Source: Tubulanus polymorphus
Taxonomy: Eukaryota; Nemertea; Palaeonemertea; Tubulaniformes; Tubulanidae
DNA: 60,000 bases
Assembly: GCF_964204645.1 (NCBI RefSeq)
Contig: NC_134032.1
Location: 376,501 to 436,500, forward strand
Reading direction: 5' to 3'
Position 1 is the first letter of the stretch. Every line of letters begins with the position of its first letter. The position numbers and the translations under genes were made by a program. The notes beneath the pieces are model-generated. The model made no database searches. It saw nothing but the letters and a program-made list of their open reading frames with translations, and was not told the DNA's origin. Positions 21,793-33,690 of the stretch are shown here, piece after piece.

Positions 21793-21839
21793 TCGTCGGT
21801 TAGTGTTTTATGTTAAGATTCAGGTCGCAATCCGCAATC

Positions 21840-22285
21840 GAGGAGAGAGGGGAGAGGGGAGAGGGGAGAGGGGAGAGGGGAGAGGGAAGAGGGAAGAGGG
21901 AGAGGGAGAGCCAGGAGAGGGAGATGGAGAGGGAGGGGGAGGGGAGAGGCAGAGGGGAGAGAGGAGAGGAAAGGGGAGAGAGAGAGGGAGATGGAGAGGG
22001 AGATGGAGAGGGGAGAGAGAGGGAGAGGGGAGATGGAGAGGGAGGGGGAGGGGAGAGGCAGAGGGGAGAGAGGAGAGGAAAGGGGGAGAGAGAGAGAGGG
22101 AGAGCCAGGAGAGGGAGATGGAGAGGGAGGGGGAGAGGGGAGAGGGGAGAGGGGAGAGAGGAGAGGAAAGGGGAGAGAGAGAGAGGGAGAGCCAGGAGAG
22201 GGAGATGGAGAGGGAGGGGGAGAGGGGAGAGGGGAGAGGGGAGAGGGGAGAGAGGAGGGAAAGAGGAGGGAAAGAGGAGAGAGAA
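21840..22285 (+). repeat. Purine tract (GGGAGA/GAGCCAGGAGA)
   Basis: About 450 bases of A/G with a loose higher-order unit (GAGAGCCAGGAGAGGGAGAT) repeated about three times. All long frames here are artefacts. Confidence 0.9.
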
Positions 22286-23629
22286 TTATGAATAATAAAC
22301 TGAAATCATAAAACCATACGATTGATTACGAACACTTCTAAATTTACAAACGCTCTCCGCTAATTTCCTCTCTCTCTCTCACGATCCAGTAGCGAGTATT
22401 AATGTATCCAGTGTATTATTGAATTCACTAATCGCGCTCTCAGAATTACATTCGTAAACACAATTAGTTAATACAACAAGCGCGAGCACATTAAAACTAC
22501 TAAATAAAACAAACCCCGTTATAAACGACAATAGACAACTAGTATCGGCTCTCTAAACGGTGTTTTCGATGGCCATCACGCTGTCCGCGTTATTTGCATA
22601 ATTTATCATCTTTATTTCGATGATACATCGAAATCATAAAAGCGGCGCCGTTTTTATACCACGTCAGATTAAAACGCTCGCAAATTGAATTTGCTTCGCC
22701 CCGAATTACAGTCGGTTCTATGGTCGTGCGGAATTGAAACACGAATTGATTATAACACCAGCGCTGCGGTTTAGATGGATATTCCCGTCTATGACTAAAT
22801 ATTAAGTAAATAACTAATATCTGATGCTATAAAACTCGCACCAGTTGCTTCATGTTTTCCAGAAGAGGAAAACAGTTTCCAGTTTCTAGGCGCCATTTTG
22901 TTGCGGTCCCTCGAGGTTCCCCCGATCGTTGCGATAGTTTTCACTCTCTTTGAAACATAAGTTTCGATTGAATATCACGAAGCTCCGCAGTCCCTCGCTT
23001 GATTAACTTGATTCATACACCATTTTAAAGCTGCAAATTAAATGCAGATATTTGCCGTGGATTGTTGGGATTTTTTCAATTCAAAAATTGAGAGCAAGCG
23101 ACGATGTGAAACCAAGGACCGACGTTTTTAAAACTTAAAGTTTTTTCACGAAACTGCTCCCTCTGAAAAGCGTATTGGTATCGAATACGACAATTCATAA
23201 ATAGCGAATTAACAAATTTCACTTTCTAATACTTTGAAAACTATTGCTAGTCCATTGAATGATAATAGCAACTATACCGTCCCGATAGGTATAAACCCTA
23301 TTTTTCCAATTTGCTAACGGTAAAAGTGCGGTCTGTGTTGTGCCGCCGTTACCCTGGCAATCCTATTCACTCAACGCGGCTCGAACTAATCCCCGAGCTC
23401 GTTTTTCGATGAATCTAGTTTCCCGGCGGAGGAAGTTTTAGCTTTTTTTTTAAACTAGGCACTATCGCTATACCGCAGTTGCTGCCTGTATCCCCTGGGT
23501 GGGTGGGCGCTGATTGAAGTGAAGATCGTTGTCAATATCGATAGTTGTGGCAATAGTAAAGGGACGAGTCATAAAGTAGATGCTTGAATGAATTCGTTTT
23601 TGCGGTATTCGTTTAGCAGAGAACAAAGC
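22286..23629. other. Unique DNA with small palindromes, no gene recognised
   Basis: It includes ATTTCGATG-ATA-CATCGAAAT (22614-22634), an inverted R59 fragment (22874-22912), and GTTACC-CT-GGCAAT at 23348-23361, one base from an RFX X-box. Confidence 0.3.
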
Positions 23630-24215
23630 GTACCGCGAGGGAGAGAGAGGGGAGGAGATGGGAGTGGGAGAGAGGGGGTGAAGGGAAGAGAGCGAGAATG
23701 GGAAGAGGGGAGAGATAGTGGGGGAGGAGGAAGGGAAATAGTGGAAGATGGTGGAGAAAGCGACGAGGGGAGAGAGAGGGGAGGCGATGGGAGTGGGAGG
23801 GAGAGGGAGCAAGGATGAGGGGAGAGAGGGGAACAGAGGAAGAATGGAGACAGCGGGGGAGAGAGGTGAGGGGGAGCGAGTGAGGATGAGATAGTAGGTA
23901 GGGGTGAGGGGAGAGAGCAAGAATACTAAGAGGGGTGAAAAGAGAGATGGGAAGAGGGGAGAGAGTGGGGAACAAAGGCAGAATAGAGACAGTGGGAAAT
24001 AGTGGAGAGAGAGAGGTGCGAGAGTGACACGAGAGAGTGGGGTAAGGGAAGGGAGCGAGAATGGGAAGAGGGGAGAGGGAACCGAAGAAGACTGGAGAGA
24101 GTAGAGAGAGAAGGAAAGAGTGGGGAGAGGGAGTGACTGTGCGGTATAAGGTTAGGTCGAATAGATCGAAAGAGAGTAAGAAGAGATGAGACGAGAGGGG
24201 GAGGAGAGAGAATCT
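23630..24215 (+). repeat. Purine low-complexity tract, ~590 bp
   Basis: A/G-rich with degenerate GGAGAGAGGGGA and GATGGGAGTGGGAG repeats. Confidence 0.85.
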
Positions 24216-25122
24216 GAAAGAGCATAACGTCAGCGATAAGGATGTTTACGTCATCAATACACGTTGAGACGCGTTGAAACTAAACAGGCGCGGAGTTGAT
24301 TTTGAATAAATCGATTGTTGATTTCTCGTCGGCATTAGCGGAGACAGAGAGTAGGTCGCAGAGGGCAGTACGTGGAGAAAATCTCTAGAGAGAATTCCAT
24401 ATGAACTCTTGATTAAATGCATTAACAGCAAGCATTGGCACCAACACTCAGCGAGTCTATAGCGGCACTATTGACTCGAGTATGTCGCATCAATGCGAGC
24501 TGCGCCGTCTCGAGAATCGGGCGCAGTATCAACCATTTCCTTCGTACGGAAACCGACAGTCGACGTTCGACGAACGATTCGCGATTATCAACACAATTTC
24601 CCCGTTATTTCCTATCAATTTGAGATCGGATATCGCGTATCGTATATCGTATATCGAAGCGATTATTCAATGGGACACGCGGACGGATTCTACTGGCAGT
24701 GGTCATTACTTCCGGCGAAACGGCAGTCGACCGTTCGCACTTCTTTGATGACATTGATTCCGCTTGAAGCCCCTATACGCGCCTGCTGTGTACCGATCAA
24801 TGTTAGGCATGGCAATATCTGTGAACCCATGGAACAGTGAAGAACTCCGAAAGTTGTGGTTCAATCTGAATCCTTTATTTTTTGGCTCCGTGTTCCCAGC
24901 GTTCAAATTGAAAACGTCCATTTAAGTGCCCCCCCCCCCCCCAGTTACACGAACATATTTGTCGCAGACAGTTCGATAAATTATTCAGGCAAGCTCGATT
25001 CAAAATCTGCCGAACATAGCTGATTAGGAACCTTAGTCTATTTTGCCTTAAAAATGACTTTTGTCCGGGTTCGAATCGTGGATCTTTATTGTTCGAAAAT
25101 TCAATTTCGTCAGAATTATATT
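24216..25122. other. Unique DNA, no gene recognised
   Basis: Three overlapping + frames at 24435-24840 are open without splice support. A C-rich homopolymer lies at about 24929-24942. Confidence 0.3.
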
Positions 25123-25247
25123 CTCCCTGCCGATGAGGTGCTGCAACCTCTCCCTGTCGGTGAGGTACTGCAACCTCTCCCTGTCGGTGAGGCACTGCAA
25201 CCTCTCCCTGCCGATGAGGTGCTGCAACCTCTCCCTGCTGGTGAGGA
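25123..25247 (+). repeat. 27-bp minisatellite, ~4.5 copies
   Basis: Unit CTGTCGGTGAGGTACTGCAA + CCTCTCC. The period is a multiple of 3, giving a repeated LPVGEVLQP frame. Confidence 0.9.
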
Positions 25248-25686
25248 GGATAGAATTATAAATAGATTCCCCACGGAATTGTTAACTATAATGGGCGACG
25301 CGTGTAGACAGTTACTCGGAGACGAATCGGGACGGGAAAATAACGCGAAATTGCTCTCAAACTAGGATGACGGGCAATTTAACCACGAAATGATGGCCTG
25401 AAATATGTGTTCAGTTCGTGAAGAGATGCGCGCCTCTGATTGGTGGGCGATGCGCGCGCACGTGTAACGGGAATCTACACTGATCTCGTCAGCTATGACT
25501 CCGGGCTGAAAACCTGTAATGATTCCCCGCGATGTGATATCATATTCGCCGTTATATCGAGTGTCAATATACAGAATGAATCCCGCGATAAAATAACAAT
25601 CTTCCCGCACAGTAACAGATAATCTCATATAGACAGGAACGGGAATAAATAATATCGAATCCAATTTCATATAAACCAGTTCATCA
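25248..25686. other. Unique DNA, nothing recognised
   Basis: Mixed composition. Open frames on both strands lack splice borders. Confidence 0.35.
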
Positions 25687-26032
25687 TCACACTCAACGAG
25701 AGGGAGAGATGGGCTGGGAGAGAGAGAGGGAGAGGGAGAGGGAGAGCCAGGAGAGGGAGAGCCAGGAGAGCCAGGAGAGGGAGAGGGAGAGCCAGGAGAG
25801 GGAGAGCCAGGAGAGGGAGAGCCAGGAGAGCCAGGAGAGGGAGAGGGAGAGAGAGAGGGAGAGGGAGAGGGAGAGAGAGATGGAGAGGGAGAGGGAGAGG
25901 GAGAGCCGGGAGAGGGAGAGCCAGGAGAGGGAGAGGGAGCCAGGAGAGGGAGAGCCAGGAGAGGGAGAGCCAGGAGAGGGAGAGCCAGGAGAGGGAGAGC
26001 CAGGAGAGGGAGAGCCAGGAGAGGGAGAAGGA
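25687..26032 (+). repeat. Purine tract with GAGCCAGGAGAG units
   Basis: Repeated GGGAGAGCCAGGAGA (15-21 bp) with (GAGAGG)n. Confidence 0.9.
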
Positions 26033-26517
26033 ATGTTTAATGATGCACTGTAACAGCTATAACTACCGGTGGAGACAGTGTTACACACCCCCGGGGGATT
26101 CTACCACAGCATTTATAGACGTGTCAATACAAACAGAGAGCGAGGTCTGGGCTATCAGTTAACCAGTCAGAAACATCGCACAATGGACGCCAGGTTTTAT
26201 AGACGATTCCGGCATGTACGGGTTTCATTTTTGAAAGTCGAGCCAATTAAACTGAATTCGTCGCATCGACGTCGTCTTCATGCTTAAGCCTCAATTCCCG
26301 ATTTCCAATTCAATTTACTAAGTGTAACCCATCGTTTGGATAAGTCGTCACATTACTGAAGTCATCTCTATTTTTTGAGTCCCGACGCGTGTGTGTAATT
26401 CAATTTCCTAAGTGTAATTCGTCATTTGTAATAATTTGTTGACATCATGATAGTCGCTACAACGACCTATAAGCTGTAAGTGTGCTGACTAAATTAGCTT
26501 TTGTTTATCGCAAATAG
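26033..26517. other. Unique DNA, nothing recognised
   Basis: It would be intron if the exon starting at 26518 is real. Confidence 0.35.
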
Positions 26518-26893
26518 ACAATTCGCTTGTGCGAACATCCTGGGAAACATTTTACACTGGAAACAATTCAAGCAACTCGTGCAGACCAACTCAAAATCAA
26601 CTTCATTGTGTCACGAGAATTATAAGTTGGCCGAGGGAGTTCGTGATAACATTTTCGTGCTTAGGACCAAACGCATTACTGAACCGATGAATAGGCTTAC
26701 AGTCACCGTAGCACCCTCTAACTATATACAGGGTCGAGCTTCATGCGACAGGTCGAGATTTGCCGAGATTCAGATTCATTTAATTATTGTATCTTTCCGA
26801 AGTTGTTTTGACCATTCGGGAATAACTCTTATAGACAGTGACAGAAACAAAAGCCATCTACGCATCGGGTGTAAAGATTATGGCATCAAATAA
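26518..26893 (+). CDS. Candidate terminal coding exon, unknown product
   Basis: After an acceptor-like CTTTTGTTTATCGCAAATAG (AG at 26516-26517) the frame is open for 124 codons to TAA at 26891-26893. It contains FACANILGNILHWKQFKQLV, VRDNIFVLRTKRITEPMNRL and DSDRNKSHLRIGCKDYGIK. About 58% of first codon positions are purines. There is no upstream ATG in frame, so it would be a terminal exon. The stop lies inside an AATAAA hexamer (26889-26894), so the 3' UTR would be very short. The first part of another frame (TIRLCEHPGKHFTLETIQAT) is open for 35 codons and is an alternative. No family recognised. Confidence 0.35.
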
Positions 26894-27519
26894 AATCTTT
26901 TTGCTGTTAGTTACTTTATATTTTCAATAAGGGCAATAATTCAAACTTGACCGTTTTGATTTGAAACTTTTTCAGAAACTTGGAAGCTGTTAAAGGCTTT
27001 ACCAAGTCTTGGCAGTGGTTGTCTCCACAGAGATCTCCGTCGCTCTACGATCCTAGTGTTTAACCAAACAGCGGTACAACAGACACTAAGGTTCTTGGTG
27101 AATAAAAATGCATACGTCACTTAAAGCAATACTGAGGTTTGTAGTTCAGCCTTATCTAACGGATTTTGAAACGTCCGACTTCGATTCTATAGATATCGTC
27201 TGCTGAACTCCGAAACCGGGACGTATTATACCGAAATCAATTCAATAATGTTTGATAATAATTACACGACATTTCATCGGAAATCGGTGGAACTATGAAA
27301 ACCGAATTAAACCTCATCCGATTCAATCGATTGAATTTGTTTAGTTTTCATTCACTATTCATTCACTATTCTCTCGAGCGCGCGCCACTCAGACCTCGCT
27401 CGCCGCAGCCTGCACCGCCTCGTGTGTATCGTATATTGAGTTTTATTTCCTATCCAGTTTTAAACGAATGATTGCCCGTTTAAATATTAATTCTCCTAAT
27501 TTGCAGTCGTCGAAAACTG
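26894..27519. other. Unique DNA, no gene recognised
   Basis: It contains AAACTTGACCGTTTTGATTT (about 26944), repeated in diverged form near 28391. Confidence 0.35.
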
Positions 27520-27866
27520 ATGTCTCTCTCCTTCCTCCCTCTCTCTCTCATCCCCTCTCTCTTTCACCTCTCTATCCTCTAGCCCTCTCTTCCCGGCCTC
27601 TCCCCCTTCTCCCTCTCTCTCTTCCGCTCCCCTCCCTTCCACTCTCCCCTCTCTCTCTCCCCCCTCTCCCCTCTAACTCCCTCTCCTCTGAGTTTCTCCA
27701 CCCTCTCTCGCCTCCCTCTCTCTTTCCATTCCTCTCAGTTTCTCCTTTCTCCCTCCATCTCCTCTCTTCCTCCCCTCTAAGTTATATTTTTCTCTCTCCT
27801 CCCTCTCTCTCTCCTCTCTCTTCCTCTCTCCCTCTCTCTCTCCTCTCTTTCTCCCTCTCTCATATT
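27520..27866 (+). repeat. Pyrimidine (TCTCCC) tract
   Basis: C/T-rich low complexity, followed by (CA)n at 27905-27915. Confidence 0.85.
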
Positions 27867-28454
27867 CAGCAGAACTGTTCATCGTTCAGAATGTCCTCTT
27901 AATACACACACACACATTATATATCAATGCAATATATCGCGCGATTACAAATCGATATATTGAACTTTAAGCCTCTTGATCTAATCGGATTATGGATAAT
28001 CCATCGATCCTCGAATTACCGATAATCCGTTAATCCTCACGTGAATGTATCGCATTATTGCAGCAGTGTCGCATACGAAACCCTTGTCGTTGAGAGATAA
28101 GGAATGACACGTAAACGACCAAAGGGTCTGAGTGCAACATGACTCTATATACAGGCAGCACATATATATACCCAGCGTGCGCGGGCGGGCCGGGAAGAGC
28201 GGATAAACAGCGTAGTAAACAAAACAAATTTACAGCAAAAACCTGCCGTTGATTTCCAAACCAGCGCCAGAGAAAAAAGCTTTTAAATTCGACTCAGAGA
28301 AAACAAACATCTGCAACTAGTTCCACGCGAAGTTGAAATTCGAATTTTTGTTTTAATTGCTATCAGTTACCACGAGGAGAGGCATCGATTGAAACTTGAC
28401 CGATTTGAGCTCAAACTTTTCAAGAATCCGCCCTCTGATGAGTTTGAGAAGTTG
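27867..28454. other. Unique DNA, no gene recognised
   Basis: A minus frame open to a GTAACT donor near 28362 overlaps the weak repeat shared with 26.9 kb. Not called. Confidence 0.3.
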
Positions 28455-29060
28455 ATTTAAGGGGGGGGGGATGTTGTTTGGGAGGGGGCTAACATGAATA
28501 GATGTAGGATAGGCGGGTATTTAGCTAGAGTCCACCCAGAACACACCATATACCGGAGAAACATGTTGTCGTTAGAGGTCGCGACCACTGTCTCGACGTC
28601 CCAGGGAAATCAAACTAGTAGCATACAGAACCCGGGATCTGAACGTTATTCCAACCCTGGTTAGTACCCTCAATGCGGAATCCACTGTGACGTTAGCCGG
28701 AGTCCAGTACGCGCACTGTAACAACCGTAGGGTGTGGTTAGCTGGGCCTTATTTAGGAAACTAAACCCTCGGAAACTATGGAAAAATGCCCTTCTTCCAA
28801 ATATTAACGTTACATGCTATAGAACTGCCCTTTTGTCCGGAATTCAAATGCTAAATACGGCTCTGAGTGTGTGTTTTGGGGGGGGGGGGGTAATGAGGTA
28901 AGGTGTGATACTAGAGTCACCCAGAACGCCAATGTCAGTTGGGAAAAACACACGGAACTCAGGATGTGAACGTACCCTCCGCACTAGAGCGCCACTGACG
29001 CCGGCTCCATGCCGCTCTGATCTTGCCGCCCGAGTCCAGCCAGCGCTCGCCGGTGATTTT
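28455..29060 (+). repeat. Two diverged copies of a dispersed repeat, each after poly-G
   Basis: Poly-G at about 28461-28470 and 28877-28890 each precede CTAGAGTCMACCCAGAAC (28527, 28910) and GGATSTGAACGT (28633, 28962). Confidence 0.5.
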
Positions 29061-29311
29061 ATAACACCAGCAGCAAATCATAAGTCGATATTAAATTCCT
29101 GCAAGAACTACAGTCACGTCACACAGTAATCTTTATATATCGAATTATCCGTCGAGTAGACAAGTTATAATGTATTGTACTCGATCGAGTTGCGGCAGTT
29201 ACTGCGCTGCTCGGCGGAATTCACTTTCACTCAGGAATCTCAGACCATATCAGACTCGGGCTGATATTATTTCTGGTGATTGACGAGAAGCGCACTGGTA
29301 TTCTTCAACTA
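29061..29311. other. Unique DNA
   Basis: Nothing recognised. Confidence 0.35.
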
Positions 29312-29742
29312 GTGGGGAGAGAGAGAGGGAGAGAGGGAGAGGGAGACGGAGACGGAGAGCCAGGAGAGGGAGAGGGAGAGGCAGAGGGAGGGAGAGGAGA
29401 GACGAAGATAGACAGGGAGAAAGAAAGGAGGGAGACGGAGACACGGAAATGGAGATAGAGGGGGAAACGGAGAGGGAGGGAGAGGGGAGACGAAGAGAAA
29501 GAGGGCGGAAAGAGAGAGTAAGAGAGGGGAGACGGAGAGGGAGAGAGAGAGAGAGAGACGTAGAGAGTCAGGGAGAGAGCGGAGAGAAAGGAGGCGGACA
29601 GAGATCCTGGTAATATGAAGATGTTATGAAGATGTTATTAAGTCACTACGTCGCTCATTTTACTAAAAGCTTCCACCAGACAGAAAGAGGAGGAAGAAGA
29701 GGAAGAGAGAGAGCGAGAGAGAGAGAGAGAGAGAGAGAGAGG
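29312..29742 (+). repeat. Two purine tracts, GA-rich
   Basis: 29312-29605 (GAGACGGAGA, GGGAGA) and 29688-29742 (GAAGAG, then (GA)n), split by about 80 unique bases. Confidence 0.85.
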
Positions 29743-30779
29743 AAGCCATTTTATATCGAATATAAAATCAGTGGTAATTGATATAACTAAGCCGCTGCTG
29801 ATGTTGCCGCTATATCAGATTCTGGATGAGTTGAGTGGTCTGGAGACTGATTCCAAGTCGGCATCGTCTGCAATTCGAGCAGAAACATTCTCCGCTCGAC
29901 ACGTTTCAACGACCCGTGACGTCATCGAGGAGACGTGAACGGCTAAGCGCGTATATCTACTGGTCCATGAGCGTTATGCCATTGCGTGCCATGTATGTTT
30001 GGAATCACGGTTACCGAACTCGGTAACTTTTTAGTCCATCCTTAGAAGTTTTGAAATCTCAGATTGAGACACATCTATCAGTTCGTTCATCGGTCGTTTA
30101 ATTTTTACTTTGTTTTGATCTCGATATACGGACGACTTTCCCTTTCAGTTTCTCATTGAAAACATGAAGTAACCATTGGCGATTACACCAACAAATTGAG
30201 TTTAAGTTTGTTTGTACATAACTTTTTTTTTCAAATCGTCATCAATTTTACCATAACAGACCCGGCATCTATAGAAACGAACTGATTACAAATTTTATCA
30301 AAAAATTGACCCGGCCGCTGCGAAGAAACAAGCTTTCATCTTCGTTTCGCCTAAAAGTTCCCACATTTCGTCTGAATTCATCTTATCCAAAGCGGCTGTT
30401 CATCAAAGAGTCTATACAGAAATACGGTTATAAAATTATTATCAATGTTATCATTAAGATGTTGAGAGCTCGTCGAGTTTCTATTATATAAACTCGAAAC
30501 GGCGCCGACTCTCGCCGAGAGACGACGACGATTCATAAGTCACAGTATCTGAGCCGATCTGACAGTTAACGGCGAGTAGGGAGAATCGTGATAAGATACC
30601 GATGATAAGTCGCTAATAAAACGCATGATAAGTTGGTAATAAGTCCCGACAGTTTACTCGACGTAAATAGTGCCGCGATGGGGACGGCAAACGAGTGTAT
30701 TATTGCGCGTCACGTTCTGTCAATTTACCGCCAACAGACTTCATAGTGATTAACAAGCGACCGACATCCGCCCCGCCCT
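29743..30779. other. Unique DNA, no gene recognised
   Basis: CpG-rich around 30500-30720. No exon with splice borders seen. Confidence 0.3.
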
Positions 30780-31031
30780 CATAACCGAGTTAACCCTCTC
30801 CTGGCTATCCGACACGGGGAGTTTACCCTATACTAACCGACCTGGCTACCCGAGACGATGAGAGTTAACCAGTTACTACCAGAAAAGAGGAATTAACCCC
30901 CTTCTAACCGACACAGGGTTAACCCTCTCCTAACTGGCACGGGGAGTTAACCCTCTCCTAACTGGCACGGGGAGTTAACCCTCTCCTAACTGGCACGGGG
31001 AGTTAACCCTCTCCTAACCGGCACGGGGAGG
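30780..31031 (+). repeat. 28-bp minisatellite
   Basis: Four near-identical units (CCCTCTCCTAACTGGCACGG + GGAGTTAA) at 30923-31031, preceded by older degenerate copies. Confidence 0.9.
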
Positions 31032-31032
31032 A

Positions 31033-31252
31033 TCATTATCAGTATCAGTATCAGTATCAGTATCAGTATCAGTATCAGTATCAGTATCAGTATCAGTATC
31101 AGTACCAGTACCAGTACCAGTACCAGTACCAGAGTATCAGTATCAGTATCAGTATCAGTATCAGTATCAGTATCAGTATCAGTATCAGTATCAGTATCAG
31201 TATCAGTACCAGTACCAGTACCAGTACCAGAGTATCAGTATCAGTATCAGCG
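31033..31252 (+). repeat. (TATCAG)n/(TACCAG)n microsatellite
   Basis: Two blocks, each TATCAG then TACCAG, joined by CAGAGTATCAG. The block order is duplicated. Confidence 0.95.
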
Positions 31253-31261
31253 TAAGCTTTA

Positions 31262-31565
31262 CTTTGTTTCTAGTCAGCGCAGAGCCGAAAGGTCATTCGT
31301 GTATTGAGTTAAATGTGCGGGTCCCAACACACAACCTTGTGGTACACCACTTTTAATCTTTCTCAACTACGAACATTTGTTATTTATCGGAAAGCGAACA
31401 CACGATGCAGTTAATACCGAAGTGATTCATCCGCAAGTTGAATCTATGGTGGGTCGTGTGTATATCCGCAAGTTGAATCTATGGTGGGTCGTGGTGTGTC
31501 AAAAGCTTTTTGAAAATCTAAGAATACGATTTCATATATCATTGTCCATTCGTCGAGGTCGTGAT
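31262..31565 (-). mobile_element. Decayed non-LTR retrotransposon reverse transcriptase
   Basis: On the minus strand EIVFLDFQKAFDTP (about 31513-31554) is RT domain A. KSGVPQGCVLGPAHL followed by TQYTNDLS (about 31291-31362) is the B motif region, with the usual order and distance for jockey/CR1-like LINEs. A 33-34-bp direct duplication (CCGCAAGTTGAATCTATGGT repeated) lies between them. Stops are present and the YxDD box is not seen. Confidence 0.8.
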
Positions 31566-31720
31566 CGAGTTCAAGTTCAAGTTAAAGTTCAAGTTCAAAT
31601 TTATTTCACGGAAAGCATGACAGGCTATGTACAGAGATTAATAACAATAAACTCTACAATTTTTAAACAAGTAAAATTATGAAAAGAGAGAGAAAAGTCT
31701 ATCTGTGTGGGCCAAGCAAA
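31566..31720 (-). mobile_element. LINE 3' end with (TTGAAC)n tail
   Basis: On the minus strand AAATAAATTTGAACTTGAAC runs into TTGAAC hexamers, a tail type of poly(A)-lacking LINEs. It abuts the RT fragment, so it is probably a separate insertion. Confidence 0.55.
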
Positions 31721-32185
31721 GCATTCAGGCCGCCGTTTCAGGCAACCAGTCAAAATCTAGTAAGAAGTGTTTCCAGTTTGCGCGTATGATCACGTGACCA
31801 CTACACAATCCCTGGGTGATGTCATCGTCCCGATACGATCTGATGTATGTACACGGAATACTACATTTTATCAACAGTTTCAGCTGATCTCCCCGAGGAG
31901 CCACCAGATCCCCACGAGCCCGCGAATTCACTCCATTTCTTATCGTAATATCTGCAAATCGCTGGTCGTTATCGTAGAACGGTCGTACTATTGACCGCTG
32001 GGAACAAACATATCGAAACGCGACCAGGGTTGATTCGCGCGATTACGATCAATACAAGCACCGCGTTCGCGTGCGCGCGCGGGGACAACTGTAGCAAGGT
32101 CAAGGTCGTATTTAGATTTCGGTTCGATTCGCGTCGGATGTAAATTCAATTTGTAAAATGAACGAGAGTGAAACAAAGATAAGCG

Positions 32186-32188
<3 letters not shown>
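31721..32188. other. Unique DNA, no gene recognised
   Basis: The minus frame 31725-31931 (NSRARGDLVAPRGDQLKLL) may be LINE-derived, but I cannot place it. Confidence 0.3.
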
Positions 32189-32217
<29 letters not shown>

Positions 32218-32222
32218 CATAG
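32189..32222 (+). repeat. (CATA)n microsatellite
   Basis: About eight copies. Confidence 0.95.
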
Positions 32223-32250
32223 TGTCTGTGCAACATTAGTCACAATCAAA

Positions 32251-32532
32251 GGAGAGGGAGAGGGAGAGGGAGAGGGAGAGGGAGAGGGAGAGGGAGAGGG
32301 AGAGGGAGAGGGAGAGGGAGAGGGAGAGGGAGAGGGAGAGGGAGAGGGAGAGGGAGAGGGAGAGGGAGAGGGAGAGGGAGAGGGAGAGGGAGAGGGAGAG
32401 GGAGAGGGAGAGGGAGAGGGAGAGGGAGAGGGAGAGGGAGAGGGAGAGGGAGAGGGAGAGGGAGAGGGAGAGGGAGTGGGAGTGGGAGAGGGATAGGGAG
32501 TGGGAGAGGGATAGGGAGAGGGAGAGGGAGAG
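32251..32532 (+). repeat. (GGGAGA)n microsatellite
   Basis: About 225 bases of near-perfect hexamers, then GGGAGT/GGGATA variants. It opens Gly-Glu, Ser-Pro and Leu-Pro frames that are artefacts. Confidence 0.98.
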
Positions 32533-32976
32533 AACGATTCTGTCGACACTCGCTCTGATAATTCCACACGCTTTCTGAGACGGTTACATCAGAACATTTG
32601 TAACGATCAACAAGTCAGAACCAGGAGGCGGTATAGCTGCACCTGCACCTGCAGTCTCGACCGCCGATAATGTTTTACAAATTAGCTAAACTTTCCCCGC
32701 TCGCACCGGAGAGGAATTAACCTAACTTATCTACACCCGACTGACAGGCAACAACCAACACCGCGGCGTTAAGAGTTTTATACCGTGTAACTAACACTAA
32801 TCAACGCCTCAGAAACAGAGGCGAACAACTAATAAACTCAATTCATACACGACTTGAATCAGCAATATACAAATAGGTGCCAGTAGGTTATTACTCATGC
32901 TGCCCTATAATGCCGAGGTTTCTGGCGAACCTACGAGGACTCAAGTTTCAGCTGCCCGATATAAGAGCTCGAGTGG
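32533..32976. other. Unique DNA, nothing recognised
   Basis: Mixed composition without gene features. Confidence 0.4.
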
Positions 32977-32984
32977 CTGAGATG

Positions 32985-33210
32985 AAAAATCTGCGATGAA
33001 AACTGCGCGTAGAACTTTGCAAGACGCAAGTTTATGGACCACAGGCTTCTGTACGAATCAGAATTGACAGGATATGAATCAGAATGGTAAAATCTGAGAT
33101 GATAGCTGCGCGTAGAAATCTGCAAGATGCAAGTTTCTAAATAGCGTTCATGGACCACAGGCTTCTGTACGAATCAGAATTGATAGGATATGAATCGGAA
33201 TTGACAGGCT
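32985..33210 (+). repeat. Tandem duplication, 103-116 bp
   Basis: CTGCGCGTAGAA at 33003 and 33106, and TGGACCACAGGCTTCTGTAC at 33035 and 33151. The offset changes because of a 13-base indel. Confidence 0.85.
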
Positions 33211-33520
33211 AGTTCGGTAAGGAATGGATCAACTGGTCAGTCCGAACGCGTAAATAATATATACTATATCTCCGCGATCGTATAAACATTTTAGCAATAC
33301 CGATTCTGTGTAAAGAGCTGGATTAGTTAAACGGAACAGTTGCGTGTTGTGCGTTGCGCTAATGATGATACAGTCACGGACTGTAGACTCGCATCAGCCT
33401 CGGGCTCAGCAGCCACCGCCGCCGCTATATACAACTCGCTGTCATTAAATTACCGCGCGAAATTCCGCTCACGTTCATTAAATATTAGTAAATTAACGGC
33501 GAGATGCTGATCTGTGCCCA
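33211..33520. other. Unique DNA
   Basis: It contains CAGCAGCCACCGCCGCCGC near 33408. No gene seen. Confidence 0.35.
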
Positions 33521-33525
33521 GCCCT

Positions 33526-33690
33526 CTGGAGAGGGAGAAGGGAGAGGGAGAGGGAGAGGAAGGGGAGAGGGACGAAAGGGAGAGAAGAGGGACGAGGGAC
33601 GTTGGACAAGACCGAGTAAGTAATAGCGACACCTGATGGATCCTCGATTGCCACAAGCGGAATCCTCGATTGCCGCAGTAACGTTGCCAG
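33526..33690. repeat. Purine tract followed by an inverted R77 copy
   Basis: 33526-33600 is GGGAGA-rich. 33608-33690 is AGACCGAGTAAGTAATAGCG, then CACCTGATGGATCCTCGATT. The AGACCGAGTAA flank is the same as at 34.44 and 39.51 kb. Confidence 0.8.

Larger units (their letters stand above)
20641..21837. other. Unique DNA, no gene recognised
   Basis: It contains hairpin GCGC-AGGCTG-TTTT-CAGCCT-A-GCGC (20957-20980), CTCF-like motifs at 21204 and 21780, and a C-rich patch at 21415-21455. Confidence 0.35.

Noticed and set aside
32158-32569. Gly-Glu, Ser-Pro and Leu-Pro repeat proteins
   Set aside because: Pure (GGGAGA)n microsatellite translated in different frames. The same applies to the purine/pyrimidine tracts at 2.3, 17.9, 21.8, 23.6, 25.7, 27.5 and 29.3 kb.
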